Below are positions 34,737 to 43,408 of a stretch of 64,000 nt of DNA, in pieces (within the stretch, counting starts at the first letter, position 1; every line of letters begins with the position of its first letter). Both the position numbers and the translations under genes were made by a program. Under the pieces are notes generated by a model, which saw only the letters and a program-made list of their open reading frames with translations, ran no database searches and was not told the origin of the DNA. Source of the stretch: GCA-2861595 sp035536185 (lineage in GTDB: Bacteria > Actinomycetota > Acidimicrobiia > Acidimicrobiales > GCA-2861595); assembly GCA_035536185.1 (NCBI GenBank), contig DATLOM010000028.1, positions 1 to 64,000 on the forward strand, written 5' to 3'.

Positions 34737-35990
34737 CTAGTTACGGTGGGGCTGCAGGGCCAGGATGGCGATGTCGTCGCGCTGGTGGCTCCCGTCGAGC
34801 ACCGCTTCGGCCACCGCCTTCACGGTCTCGGCCGCCGACAACCCACTGCACGAGGCGAGGATGCCGGCGAGCCCGTCGCGGCCGAGCTGGCGCCCCTGCA
34901 CCATCGCCTCGGTGACGCCGTCGGTGTAGAGAACGAGGGTGTCGCCGGCGCGGAGCCGGACGGTGCGGTTGTGGAACGAGACGGCGGGCAACGTGCCCAC
35001 GAGGGTCCCGTAGTCACCGACGGGATGGACGGTGCCGTCCTCGTCACGCAGGACCAGTGGGAGCGGGTGCCCGCCGCTGCCCACGGTGACGCTGAAATCG
35101 CGGCCATGGGGGCGGAGGCGGGCGTAGATCAGCGTGCAGAAACGGGTGTCGTCGTGGCCGTCGTCGATGAGCAGCGTCTCGTTCAACACGGAGAGCACGT
35201 CGCTGGGGGCATCGTGGTCGACGGCAGCGGCCCGTAGCGCGTAACGGGCCGCGGCGGTGATGGTGGCGGCACGGGGGCCCTTGCCGCACACGTCGCCCAT
35301 GGCGATACCCCAACCTTTCCGGGGCAGGGGGAACAGGTCGTAGAAGTCGCCGCCGATGCGCTCCCGCGCCGCCGGTTGGTAATGGGCGGCCACGTCGAGG
35401 CCCGGGATCCGGGGGAGGTGGGGCGGGAGGAGAGCGGCCTGGAGGGCCTCGGACAGCTCCTCGCTGCTCCGGCGCAGCTCCGTCTCGAACCCCACGGCCA
35501 TGCGGGCGGCCAGGCGGAGCTCCAGCTCGTGGACGACCAGGAGGGCGAGATCGGTGAGTGTGGCCAGCTCCTCGTCGGTCAGCGTACGCGGCTGCTTGTC
35601 GATGACGCAGAGGGTGCCGAGGTTGTGGCCGTCGGCCATGGTCAGCGGGATGGCTGCGTAGAACCGCAAGCCGAACTCGCCGGCCACCAGTGGGTTGGCC
35701 AGCGCCACCGGATCGAGCCGGGCGTCCGGGAGCACGTAGGGCTCCGTCTGGAGGATGGCCGAAGCGCAGAGCCCCGGGCTTCGGGGGATGTCGGGGACGT
35801 CGATTCCGTGGTGGGACCTGAACCAGATGCGGTCCTGGTCGACGATGCTCACGATGGCGATGGGAACCCGTAGCAACCGGGCCGCCAGCGCAGTGATGCG
35901 ATCGAAGGTGCCGTCGACCGGGGCCTCGACCACGTCGTAGCGCTGCAGGGCGGCCAGACGCTCGCGCTCCAGGAGCTCTGCGGCCACCAC
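34737..35990 (-). CDS. GAF-domain PP2C (SpoIIE/RsbU-type) phosphatase
   Basis: A 417-residue soluble protein. The N-terminal GAF domain (about 25-165) has PIAIVSIVDQDRIWFRSHHG and FYAAIPLTMADGHNLGTLCV. The C-terminal PP2C domain (about 190-415) has ERIGGDFYDLFPL, WGIAMGDVCGKGPRAA, and GDTLVLYTDGVTEAM, with the metal-binding Asp residues present. Such enzymes dephosphorylate STAS antagonists in stress partner-switching pathways. The STAS and RsbW-like genes at the start of the window could be downstream, but linkage is distant. GTG start at 35990. Confidence 0.93.
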   Translation of the reverse strand: MVAAELLERERLAALQRYDVVEAPVDGTFDRITALAARLLRVPIAIVSIVDQDRIWFRSHHGIDVPDIPRSPGLCASAILQTEPYVLPDARLDPVALANPLVAGEFGLRFYAAIPLTMADGHNLGTLCVIDKQPRTLTDEELATLTDLALLVVHELELRLAARMAVGFETELRRSSEELSEALQAALLPPHLPRIPGLDVAAHYQPAARERIGGDFYDLFPLPRKGWGIAMGDVCGKGPRAATITAAARYALRAAAVDHDAPSDVLSVLNETLLIDDGHDDTRFCTLIYARLRPHGRDFSVTVGSGGHPLPLVLRDEDGTVHPVGDYGTLVGTLPAVSFHNRTVRLRAGDTLVLYTDGVTEAMVQGRQLGRDGLAGILASCSGLSAAETVKAVAEAVLDGSHQRDDIAILALQPHRN

Positions 35991-36077
35991 GATCGTCCTT
36001 TCGCACCCAAGCTGGGTGCGAAGGAGTGTACGGCGGCGCCCGGATGACGGACAGGGCGGGTGCCCCGCCGTGCGGCC

Positions 36078-36458
36078 CTAGTCCTGCTTGCGGGCTATGG
36101 CCTGGCCCAGCTCGTACTTGGACATCGACGAGCGGCCGGGGACACCGAGCCGCTTGGCCCGCTCGTAGAGCTCCTGCTTGGTATGGCCTTCGACGTCGAC
36201 CCCGCCGGCAGAGCGACCACCGCTCGGGCCGCCCCTCTTGGCCCGCTCGTCGGACGGCCCCTTCTTCTTCTTGGGCTCCCAGTGGTCACCGACCTTCTCG
36301 AAGCTGTGCTTCAGCGAGGCGAAGGCGGTGCGGTGGGCCCGCTCCTCCGAGTCGTACTGCTCGTGAGCCGACTCGAGCGTCTTGGCGAAAGTGCGCCGAG
36401 CCTTGGCCGGCGACCTCTTGACCGTGCCCGGCAGGTCCTCCTTGGTGTCCTTCGGCAT
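36078..36458 (-). CDS. ChaB family protein with Rho_N-like tail
   Basis: A 126-residue, highly basic protein. The first 60 residues match the ChaB fold: MPKDTKEDLPGTVKRSPAKA, then FAKTLESAHEQYDSEERAHR. A Lys/Gly-rich linker leads to a C-terminal HTKQELYERAKRLGVPGRSS-type motif, like the SAP/Rho N-terminal helical module that binds nucleic acid. ATG 36458 has an AGGAGG ribosome site. ChaB is named after a cation transport regulator, but the combination with a Rho_N motif suggests nucleic-acid binding (inference). Confidence 0.85.
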   Translation of the reverse strand: MPKDTKEDLPGTVKRSPAKARRTFAKTLESAHEQYDSEERAHRTAFASLKHSFEKVGDHWEPKKKKGPSDERAKRGGPSGGRSAGGVDVEGHTKQELYERAKRLGVPGRSSMSKYELGQAIARKQD

Positions 36459-36688
36459 CTGCGTTCCTCCTTGCCGCTGGCCGTTGGTTCGACATCGTCG
36501 GTACCCGATGCCGGTGCCGGCGACACGCAAGGGGCGCTAGACCGGCGGCCGCGGTCGGCGGCGCGCCGCCTTCCCGGGGCAGGCGTGAGCCGGGCCCATG
36601 GTGGGCAGACTCCTTCTGGCGTTGAGCACGAGCGCCGCTGGAAGCTCTGCTACCGGGGTGCTGCGACGGCGCACCTGCTGGAGGAACT

Positions 36689-38806
36689 GTGCGCCGATAC
36701 CTGGCGGTCTCAGCTGTTCTCGTCCTTACGCTCTCGGCCTGCTCGAGCGCCCGCCCCACCCGTGCGGTCGACATCGACGTCCCCGACGGGTTCCGCATCG
36801 ACGCCGTGGTCAAGGACCTCGCCGCCCCGACCATGGTGGCTTTCGACGACCAGGGCCGGATGCTGGTGGCCGAGTCCGGCTATCACGGCGGGGGAACAGC
36901 CCGGGTCTCGCGGGTGGAGGAGAACGGGGAGAAGACGGTCCTGGCCGGCGGCAACGCCTTCGGTGACGAGGTGCCGGTCACCGCCGTGGCTTTCGCCGGT
37001 GGTGTGATCTACGTGGCCCACGCCGGCACCATCTCGGCCATAGACGAGCCCGGAAAGCTCCGCACGGTCGTCAGCGGCCTTCCCGGCCAGGGCGACCACC
37101 AGGCCAACCAGATCGTGTTCAAGGACGGCTTCCTGTACTTCACCGTGGGCACGGTTACCAACTCGGCAGTGGTCGGACCTGACAACGCCGTGTTCGGGTG
37201 GCTCAACAGCCCCAAGCTCCGCCAGCTCCACGACGTGCCCTGCCAGGACGTGGTGCTGACCGACGCCGTCTTCGATTCCGAGAACCCGCTGGGCAACGAT
37301 CCCGAGCGGCAGAAGACCAGCCCCTACTCCGCCTACGGAACGGTGCAGCCCGCCGGCGCAACCGTGGCCGGCAACCCCAAGTGCAACGGGTCCGTCCTCC
37401 GCGTGCGCCCCGACGGCTCCGGGTTGGAGATGGTGGCTTGGGGGCTGCGAAACCCCTACGGGCTGGAGCTCGGGCCCAACGGCGATCTCTACGCCACCAT
37501 GCACGGCTTCGACGCCCGCGGGTCCCGCCCCATCGAGGACGCCTGGGACTGCTTCTACCGGATCGAGGCCGGCGCCTGGTACGGCTGGCCCGACTTCGCC
37601 TGTGACACGCCCGTGACCGACCAGCGCTTCTCGGTGCGGAACAAGCCGGCACCGAGGTTCCTCATCGCCAACCACCCGACGGAGTCCCCGCCGGCGCCGC
37701 TCGCCCGCTTCCACCCGCACGAGGCCACCAACGGCTTCGCCTTCTCCCCCGGCGACGAATGGGGGGGCCCGGGCACCGCTTATGTCGCCCTCTTCGGCGA
37801 CTTCACGCCGGCCACGGGCACTCTGGACCGGCCCCGGGGGGTCAAGGTCGTCCGGGTCGACACCTCCACCGGCGAGATGAGCACTTTCCTCGAGAACAAG
37901 ACCGAGGGGCAGGCCTCCCGGCACAGCGGCGGCGGCTTCGAGCATCCTTCCGACGTCACCTTCGGGCCCGACGGCGCCATGTACATCACCGACTGGAGCA
38001 TCGCCCGGGTCAGCGAGAAGGGCCTGGTCCTCGAGCCGGACAGCGGCGTGATCTGGCGGGTGCGGCCCGGCAAGATGCCCAGCGCCTTCCCCGGTGGCAC
38101 GAGCCTTTTATACGCCCTACTGGGGATCGTCGCCCTGGCCGGCGCCACCGTGGCCGCCGGCATCGGCCGCCAACGCAGTCGCCGGCCGGTAGCAGGTCTT
38201 CTGGCCGGCGCCGCCGGAGGCCTGGTCATGGGCGTGTTCACCATGGCCGTGGCCGCGCCGGCGCTCGACCTGCCGTGGCACGCACCACCCCGGGTGCAGG
38301 CCACGCTCGTGATGGGTCGCTCCGCGGTCGCCAACATCCTCGAGTTCGACCTGCTCCCCCTGTTGGTGGGCACCGGCGTCCTGCTCGTGCTGACCACCCT
38401 CGGCGGGTTCGCCTTTGCCGCCCTGGTCCGGGCGCAGTCCCGCCTGCGGATCGTGCTGGCGGCGACGCTGTTCGCCCTCACCGTGTGGGCCCTGCTGCAG
38501 TACGTCGGCTTCCCGCTCGTACAGCCCCTGATCACCGAGAAGGGCTTCACCCCCGAGTGGTACGCCCTGTCCTTCGGCGTCTACGGACTGGTCCTCGGCC
38601 TGCTCCTCGCCGCCTCCCCGGCGGCGGACGACGATGGTGGCGATGGTGGCGGTGGTGGCCGTCGTGGTCGCGGCGGCGGCGGCATGGCCGTCGGCGCCGG
38701 CAGCATCGACAAGCGACAGGCGGCCCGACCGGCGACCGGGGAACGGCCGCTTTCCCAGCAGGAGCGTCTGGAGGAGTGGCGCCGGCGGCGGGCCCAGGGC
38801 GGCTGA
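36689..38806 (+). CDS. PQQ-type sugar dehydrogenase-like lipoprotein fused to a membrane domain
   Basis: A 705-residue protein. A lipoprotein signal (LVLTLSACSS) is followed by a glucose/sorbosone dehydrogenase beta-propeller (about 30-475), with LAAPTMVAFDDQGRMLVAES, WGLRNPYGLELGPNGDLYAT and a late HPSDVTFGPDGAMYITDW. The C-terminal part (about 485-650) has four or five helices, followed by a Gly/Asp/Arg-rich tail. The fusion of a periplasmic propeller to a membrane block is unusual. It could tie sugar oxidation to a membrane acceptor, or the propeller could be a sensor. GTG 36689 has a GGAGGA site. The cofactor is not proven by sequence. Confidence 0.85.
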   Translation: MRRYLAVSAVLVLTLSACSSARPTRAVDIDVPDGFRIDAVVKDLAAPTMVAFDDQGRMLVAESGYHGGGTARVSRVEENGEKTVLAGGNAFGDEVPVTAVAFAGGVIYVAHAGTISAIDEPGKLRTVVSGLPGQGDHQANQIVFKDGFLYFTVGTVTNSAVVGPDNAVFGWLNSPKLRQLHDVPCQDVVLTDAVFDSENPLGNDPERQKTSPYSAYGTVQPAGATVAGNPKCNGSVLRVRPDGSGLEMVAWGLRNPYGLELGPNGDLYATMHGFDARGSRPIEDAWDCFYRIEAGAWYGWPDFACDTPVTDQRFSVRNKPAPRFLIANHPTESPPAPLARFHPHEATNGFAFSPGDEWGGPGTAYVALFGDFTPATGTLDRPRGVKVVRVDTSTGEMSTFLENKTEGQASRHSGGGFEHPSDVTFGPDGAMYITDWSIARVSEKGLVLEPDSGVIWRVRPGKMPSAFPGGTSLLYALLGIVALAGATVAAGIGRQRSRRPVAGLLAGAAGGLVMGVFTMAVAAPALDLPWHAPPRVQATLVMGRSAVANILEFDLLPLLVGTGVLLVLTTLGGFAFAALVRAQSRLRIVLAATLFALTVWALLQYVGFPLVQPLITEKGFTPEWYALSFGVYGLVLGLLLAASPAADDDGGDGGGGGRRGRGGGGMAVGAGSIDKRQAARPATGERPLSQQERLEEWRRRRAQGG

Positions 38807-38852
38807 CAGACGGCCCCGCGGCTCCGGTTACCACTGCCCTGACCCACAGCGG

Positions 38853-39692
38853 TCAGGTGCGGTTCAGCGCAGCGGCGGCGTAGGCGACGCGGACCGGCTC
38901 GCACCAGATGACGACGGATCGTATCTTGTCGGTGGGGATCTCCGCCGGCACGATGTAGTTCTGCGACCCGACCGTGGAGCGCAGGCCGGCTATCTGGACG
39001 TAGGGCGTCTCGACCACCTCGGCGCTCGTCTCCGGGCGGGGCGCCTCGCTCAACCAGACGAACAGGTCGGTGTTCTGGGTCACGTCGAACCCCTCGAACC
39101 GGAGCGCCCGGCGACCGTCCCCGAGCTGGTAGAGGCGGGCCGTCCCCTTGCCCTTCTTCTCCAGGTCGTAGAAGTCGCCGCTCCCCAGCACCTTGGCTGT
39201 TGCCATCTCCGGCAGGGCCGGTTCGTCCACCGGTGTGTCGACCTGCTGGTCGACGGTGAGCTTCCACGGGCCTGCCGCTTCGATCTGGAGCCGGCGGGGG
39301 CCCGTCTGGATGGCGTACCCCACGCCTTCTTCGGGGCACGAGCCCTGCACCAGCCGGGACTTCTTCAGCGCCGGCACCCCGGTGATGCTGATCGAGCCGG
39401 GGCCCTCACAGCTCCAGCGCACCCGCCACTGGATGGCTCCGGCGGCGACGGTGAAAGGCTCGGTTGTATCTCCTTCTCGCCCGTCGAAGCTGGCCAGCTC
39501 CTCCCACCGGGGGGCGGCAGTCGGGCCCTTGGGTGCCGACGAAGGCGCCGCCGACGATGTAGCCGACGCGCCGCCGGGCTTCTCGGTGGCTTTGCCTCCA
39601 TCGCCGCCGCTGCCGCCGCAGGAGGCGAGCAGCAGGATCAGGGCTACGGCCGTCGCCGCGGCGCGACGGTGACGGTAACGCACCCCGGTCAT
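38853..39692 (-). CDS. DM13-domain lipoprotein
   Basis: A 279-residue lipoprotein (lipobox LLLASCGG). After a Ser/Pro-rich linker comes a domain with two Cys (RWSCEGPGSI, VQGSCPEEGV) that should form a disulfide. A DM13 domain follows (about 175-275): LGSGDFYDLEKKGKGTARLY, RRALRFEGFDV, NTDLFVWLS, GSQNYIVPAEI and VVIWCEPVRVAYAAA. DM13 domains are found in secreted proteins linked to redox or hydroxylation chemistry. It overlaps the end of the haloperoxidase-like gene if GTG 39716 is used. ATG 39692 is preferred. It is the last of three co-directional genes. Confidence 0.82.
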   Translation of the reverse strand: MTGVRYRHRRAAATAVALILLLASCGGSGGDGGKATEKPGGASATSSAAPSSAPKGPTAAPRWEELASFDGREGDTTEPFTVAAGAIQWRVRWSCEGPGSISITGVPALKKSRLVQGSCPEEGVGYAIQTGPRRLQIEAAGPWKLTVDQQVDTPVDEPALPEMATAKVLGSGDFYDLEKKGKGTARLYQLGDGRRALRFEGFDVTQNTDLFVWLSEAPRPETSAEVVETPYVQIAGLRSTVGSQNYIVPAEIPTDKIRSVVIWCEPVRVAYAAAALNRT

Positions 39693-39702
39693 GGCCGGCG
39701 GG

Positions 39703-41202
39703 TCACCCGTCGGCACCGTCCTTCTTGGCCCGCTCGATCACCAGCTCGGCGATCTTGCGCCCCGCCTCCCTGCTCACCGCGTCGTATCTCCAGTGGATGC
39801 CGGCGTAGAGGCGGGAGATGGTCTGGTCGTCGGATCGCCGGCGAAAGTCCTCGGCCTTGTCGGGGAACAGGTAGGTGAGGATCGTCTCGGCGCCGCCGGC
39901 ATAACCGGCACTGCCCGAGGGATAGGCGGGGAACCGGGGGGTGGGCAGGAGGGGCTTCCAGTCGCGGTCGAGGCCCAGGTCGCGGATGGCGTTCTCCGGG
40001 CGCGGGTTCCAGTAGGTGAACTTGGCATCCCAGGCAGCGATGCCGCCGTCGGCCATGGCGATGTTCAACAGGGCCAGGGCCCGGGCGACCCGGGGCAGGC
40101 TGAGCTTGGCCGCGGCGATGTCCTTCTCGGCCTCGCTGATGACGATGCCGGCGGGCAGGCTGGTGCCCTCGGCACCCTCCCAGAACCTGGCTATCTTCTC
40201 CTGCTCGGGAGTCAGGTTCTTCTGGATGTCGACGATCTCCTGGGCCGCGGCGCGAAACTCGGGAGTGCCGAAGGCGGGCGGGGGGCCGGGGCGGAACTGG
40301 CTGCCCGAGGTCATCACCCAAGGCTTCCACGACCCGGCCATGGGCTCGATCGGGGGAGACACCGAGCCGGGTGGCGGCTCCCAGAACCTCGGTCCCCCGC
40401 CGATGCCCGGGGGGCGCTTCCCGTCCCACTTCTGGTCGGCGCCATCGGTCTTGGCGTAGGCGATCACCTTTTCGCCCACCGCCCTCCCGAGGTCGAGGCC
40501 GGCAGCCACGTCGCTCGGGGTGTTGGTCCCGGCCTGCACCCGGGAGGTGGCGGCCTCCTCGGCCATCTCTTCGAGCCGCAGCGCCGACTCGTTGGGATAG
40601 AGGGCTGCCAGCACCGTCGAGGCGGCCCCGGCCATGGCCGCATGCTCCGAGGGGTAGGAGAACTCGGCACCGGCGGGCACCAGCGTGTCCACTCCCTCAG
40701 GCGGCTCCACCTCGTAGGCGTACTTCCAGTGCCAGCTGGCCACCGCCGCGTCGTACATGGCCACGTGCACGAGCGCGTAGTTGCGCGACGACAGCGGTGG
40801 GTTCTTCGAGACGTGCGACACGAAGTCGAGCGCGGTCTTCGTCCACTGGCTCGTCGGCAGCGGGCCGTTCCACTTGGCCACCGTCTTCTCCGCCGCGTCG
40901 GTGGGGTTGCCGGCCAAGCGCTTCACCTCGGCGAGGTCCGCCTTCGCCTTGGCCGAGCCGGGCGCCGGCGGGGGCGGCACCTTCACCTCGGCGCCGGAGC
41001 TGAGCACCCAGGTCCTCCACCGCCCGGCTGCCGGCTCGGCCGCGGCCTCGGCCGGGGCTGGGTTCACGGCGGCGCCGTCGCCGGCCTTGTCGTCGTCTCC
41101 GCAGCCCGCACCCAGCACCCCGGCGAGCAGCAGTAGGGCCATCGCGGCCGGCGCCGGCCGCCGATGGCCGGCACGGCTCGTGCCGGCTGCGGTTCCTGAC
41201 AC
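39703..41202 (-). CDS. Vanadium-haloperoxidase-like double PAP2-fold lipoprotein
   Basis: A 499-residue protein with a lipoprotein signal (LLLLAGVLGAGCGDDD). It has two similar halves, each beginning with a W-[RK]-x-W-V motif and an all-helical PAP2-like fold. The N-terminal half has YPSEHAAMAGAAS. The C-terminal half has KFTYWNPRP (KX6RP), PAYPSGSAGYAGGAE and SRLYAGIHWRYDAVSRE. The vanadate-site Lys, Arg and final His are thus in the C half, but the acid-base His of PSGH is Ser there. GTG 41202 is chosen for its GGGGGAGGA ribosome site, though an earlier GTG (41241) exists. It may be a vanadium chloroperoxidase or phosphatase, or a descendant with changed activity. Confidence 0.88.
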   Translation of the reverse strand: MSGTAAGTSRAGHRRPAPAAMALLLLAGVLGAGCGDDDKAGDGAAVNPAPAEAAAEPAAGRWRTWVLSSGAEVKVPPPPAPGSAKAKADLAEVKRLAGNPTDAAEKTVAKWNGPLPTSQWTKTALDFVSHVSKNPPLSSRNYALVHVAMYDAAVASWHWKYAYEVEPPEGVDTLVPAGAEFSYPSEHAAMAGAASTVLAALYPNESALRLEEMAEEAATSRVQAGTNTPSDVAAGLDLGRAVGEKVIAYAKTDGADQKWDGKRPPGIGGGPRFWEPPPGSVSPPIEPMAGSWKPWVMTSGSQFRPGPPPAFGTPEFRAAAQEIVDIQKNLTPEQEKIARFWEGAEGTSLPAGIVISEAEKDIAAAKLSLPRVARALALLNIAMADGGIAAWDAKFTYWNPRPENAIRDLGLDRDWKPLLPTPRFPAYPSGSAGYAGGAETILTYLFPDKAEDFRRRSDDQTISRLYAGIHWRYDAVSREAGRKIAELVIERAKKDGADG

Positions 41203-41273
41203 CAGAGTCCTCCCCCGTATCTTCGCAGCCGAATGCTGCACGTAGTAACGCTAACGGGTCGGGGGGCCCATTG

Positions 41274-41981
41274 TCACGGCTGCTCGGTCAACGGAGTCCC
41301 GGACGGCTCCGTGGTGGTGGTGGCCGGCTGGGTCGTGGTCGTCGTCGGCGGCTGGGTGGTAGTCGTCGGCGGCGGCTCCGTCGTGGTGGTCGCCGGCGGC
41401 TCGGTGGTGGTGGTCGGTGCCTCGGTCGTAGGTGTGGTGGCCGGCGGCTGGGTGGTCTCGGTCACCGTGGTGGTGGCGGTGGGGGTGGTGGTCGCCACCC
41501 GCGGGGTCCGTGGCGCCTGCGTGGTGGGTACCACCGGCGCCAGCCTGGTCGTCGGGGCGGGCATCGTGGTCGGCGGGGCCGGGGCCGGTTCCACCGGAGC
41601 CGCCGTGACCGGGACCGCGGCTGCCGGCGGGGCCGGCGCCGGCTGCTGGCGTCGCCCGGACGGTCGGTTGATGACGATCAGGCCGCTGATGGCGATCAGG
41701 ACGAACGGGATGAGGACGAACACCATCAGTCGGTGGGCGAGAGGGGTCGCCGGCGGCTTGCGGGCCGCCAGCGGGGGCAGCTCGACCCGCTCCAACGACT
41801 CGACCGTCGTCTCCTGGGTGGAGGGCACGGCTTCGGTCGGTGGCCCGGTGAAGACCCCTCCGGGGGGAGGAGCGTCGGAGAGGATGAACCCGGTGGCGGC
41901 GCGGAGGAAGGAGAACTTCCCCGACGGCTCAGGATGCTCCACCTCGTCGTCCCCGAGGGTGGTCGTCGTGCTCTCGTGCAT
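41274..41981 (-). CDS. Single-pass membrane protein with long Pro/Thr-rich tail
   Basis: A 235-residue protein. It has a cytoplasmic N-terminal 83 residues (FSFLRAATGFILSDAPPPGG), one membrane helix (LMVFVLIPFVLIAISGLIVI) and an extracellular tail of about 125 residues composed mostly of Thr, Pro and Ala, such as TTTTEPPATTTTEPPPTTTT. The DNA on the other strand is correspondingly low complexity. Such mucin-like tails are often O-glycosylated in actinobacteria. It is the first gene of the run with the haloperoxidase-like and DM13 lipoproteins. The PHO-box-like repeats at 42151-42168 lie about 170 bases upstream. Confidence 0.8.
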   Translation of the reverse strand: MHESTTTTLGDDEVEHPEPSGKFSFLRAATGFILSDAPPPGGVFTGPPTEAVPSTQETTVESLERVELPPLAARKPPATPLAHRLMVFVLIPFVLIAISGLIVINRPSGRRQQPAPAPPAAAVPVTAAPVEPAPAPPTTMPAPTTRLAPVVPTTQAPRTPRVATTTPTATTTVTETTQPPATTPTTEAPTTTTEPPATTTTEPPPTTTTQPPTTTTTQPATTTTEPSGTPLTEQP

Positions 41982-42150
41982 GTTGGTCCCTCAGCCGGCG
42001 TGAACCTGTCCGGCCCGAGCCGAACAGAGCGTGGTTCCTTATCGGCACTTTGGCCCCCAGCTTGAGCCCGTCATCCGAGATCCACCGCCGCCTCACCAGG
42101 CGGGGGACGCGCCGGGCTCTGAAGCGTTCGGGGCCATGGGGCGGCGCGAT

Positions 42151-42168
42151 GGTGAACGAGTGGTGAAC
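42151..42168. promoter_or_regulatory. PHO-box-like direct repeats before senX3
   Basis: GGTGAAC occurs at 42151-42157 and again at 42162-42168, an 11-base period (reverse strand GTTCACC twice). This is the core and spacing of the actinobacterial PHO box known from Streptomyces. It lies 44-61 bases before the senX3 start, fitting autoregulation by the phosphate response regulator. Confidence 0.7.
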
Positions 42169-42211
42169 CCTGGAGCCAGAGGCACGAGAAGGGCTGGAGC
42201 AGCCTTCGATT

Positions 42212-43408
42212 GTGCCTAGGGTCGGCGTCGTGCAGCTCGTGCTGGGCATCGTCGCTCTGGTCGCAGGGGCGGCGGCGGCGTGGTTGCTCCTGTTGTACCT
42301 CCGCACCAACCGCCGGTCCGGAGAGCAGATCCGGATACTGACCGAGAGCCTTCGGAGCGCCGGCGCCGCCCAGGACTGCCTGGCCGAGGTGGAGGACCGT
42401 GCCCTGACCCTGGGAGCGGCGGTCGAGCGCCTGCCCCTCGGCGTGATCGTCAGGGGTCCCGACCGGAACGAGCTCTTCCGGAACTCAGCGGCCGCCGAGC
42501 TGGTGGGCGACCGGCCGTCGGACGCGCTGGCCTCCCGAGCGGTGGCCGAGGTCATGGCCCTGGCCGCCGCCGGGCGCGCTGAGAGCCGCCCCTTGGAGCT
42601 CCACGGGCCGCCCCGGCGGACCCTCTCGCTCACCGGCGTACCCTTGCCCGGAGGGGCCGCCGCCGTCGTGGTCGAGGACGTGTCGGAGCGCCGGCGCCTG
42701 GACACGGTGCGCCGTGACTTCGTGGCCAACGTCAGCCATGAGCTGAAGACGCCGGTGGCCGCCTTGGGCCTGCTGGCCGAGACGCTGGCGGCGGAGGACG
42801 ACCTGGACGTGGTGCGCCGGCTCGTGGGGCGGATGCAGGACGAGGCCTTCCGAGTCAACGGGATCATCGACGACCTCCTCGACCTCAGCCGCCTGGAGGG
42901 AGAGCCGACGCTGCCTCACCGGCCGGTTCGGGTGGACGCCGTGGTGGCCGAGGCGGTGGAGAGCGTCCGACAGGCAGCCGACTTCCGCGGCATCCGCATC
43001 GCCGTCGGCGAGATCCCCGAGTCGTGGGAGCTCACCGGCGAGCGGCGCCAGCTGGTGTCGGCTCTGGCCAACCTGCTGGGGAACGCGGTGAAGTACTCCG
43101 AGGAGGGCTCGGCCGTGGAGGTCCGGGCCCGGGCCGGCGAGGCCATGGTCATGCTGGAGGTCGAGGACCACGGGATCGGCATCCCGTCCCGGGAGCTGGA
43201 CCGCATCTTCGAGCGCTTCTACCGGGTCGACCGCGGACGAGGACGGGGCACGGGGGGAACCGGGCTGGGCCTGTCCATCGTCCGCCACGTGGCGACCAAC
43301 CACGGCGGTGAGATCAGGGTCTCCTCGATCGAGGGTGAAGGGTCTGTCTTCACGCTGATCCTCCCCGTCGGTCCGGGGGCTACGACCATGCTGGCCGAGA
43401 CGGGATGA
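42212..43408 (+). CDS. senX3: SenX3/PhoR-type phosphate sensor histidine kinase
   Basis: A 398-residue kinase: one or two N-terminal helices (7-30), a PAS-like segment (about 68-158) starting ERLPLGVIVRGPDRNELFRN, then RRDFVANVSHELKTPVAALG with His176, N-box LANLLGNAVKYS, and G boxes DHGIGIP and GGTGLGLSIVRHVATNHGG. The layout and the SHELKTPV block closely resemble mycobacterial SenX3. It overlaps regX3 (ATGA) and is followed by phoU, the standard phosphate-sensing set. GTG 42212 is the best start, with later GTGs possible. It is likely autoregulated through the PHO-box-like repeats just upstream. Confidence 0.92.
   Translation: MPRVGVVQLVLGIVALVAGAAAAWLLLLYLRTNRRSGEQIRILTESLRSAGAAQDCLAEVEDRALTLGAAVERLPLGVIVRGPDRNELFRNSAAAELVGDRPSDALASRAVAEVMALAAAGRAESRPLELHGPPRRTLSLTGVPLPGGAAAVVVEDVSERRRLDTVRRDFVANVSHELKTPVAALGLLAETLAAEDDLDVVRRLVGRMQDEAFRVNGIIDDLLDLSRLEGEPTLPHRPVRVDAVVAEAVESVRQAADFRGIRIAVGEIPESWELTGERRQLVSALANLLGNAVKYSEEGSAVEVRARAGEAMVMLEVEDHGIGIPSRELDRIFERFYRVDRGRGRGTGGTGLGLSIVRHVATNHGGEIRVSSIEGEGSVFTLILPVGPGATTMLAETG

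Noticed and set aside
41233..42003. Plus-strand Val/Gly-rich frame opposite the Pro/Thr-rich membrane protein
   Set aside because: It is the antisense of Thr/Pro codon runs. The minus frame has a sensible membrane helix and cytoplasmic domain.
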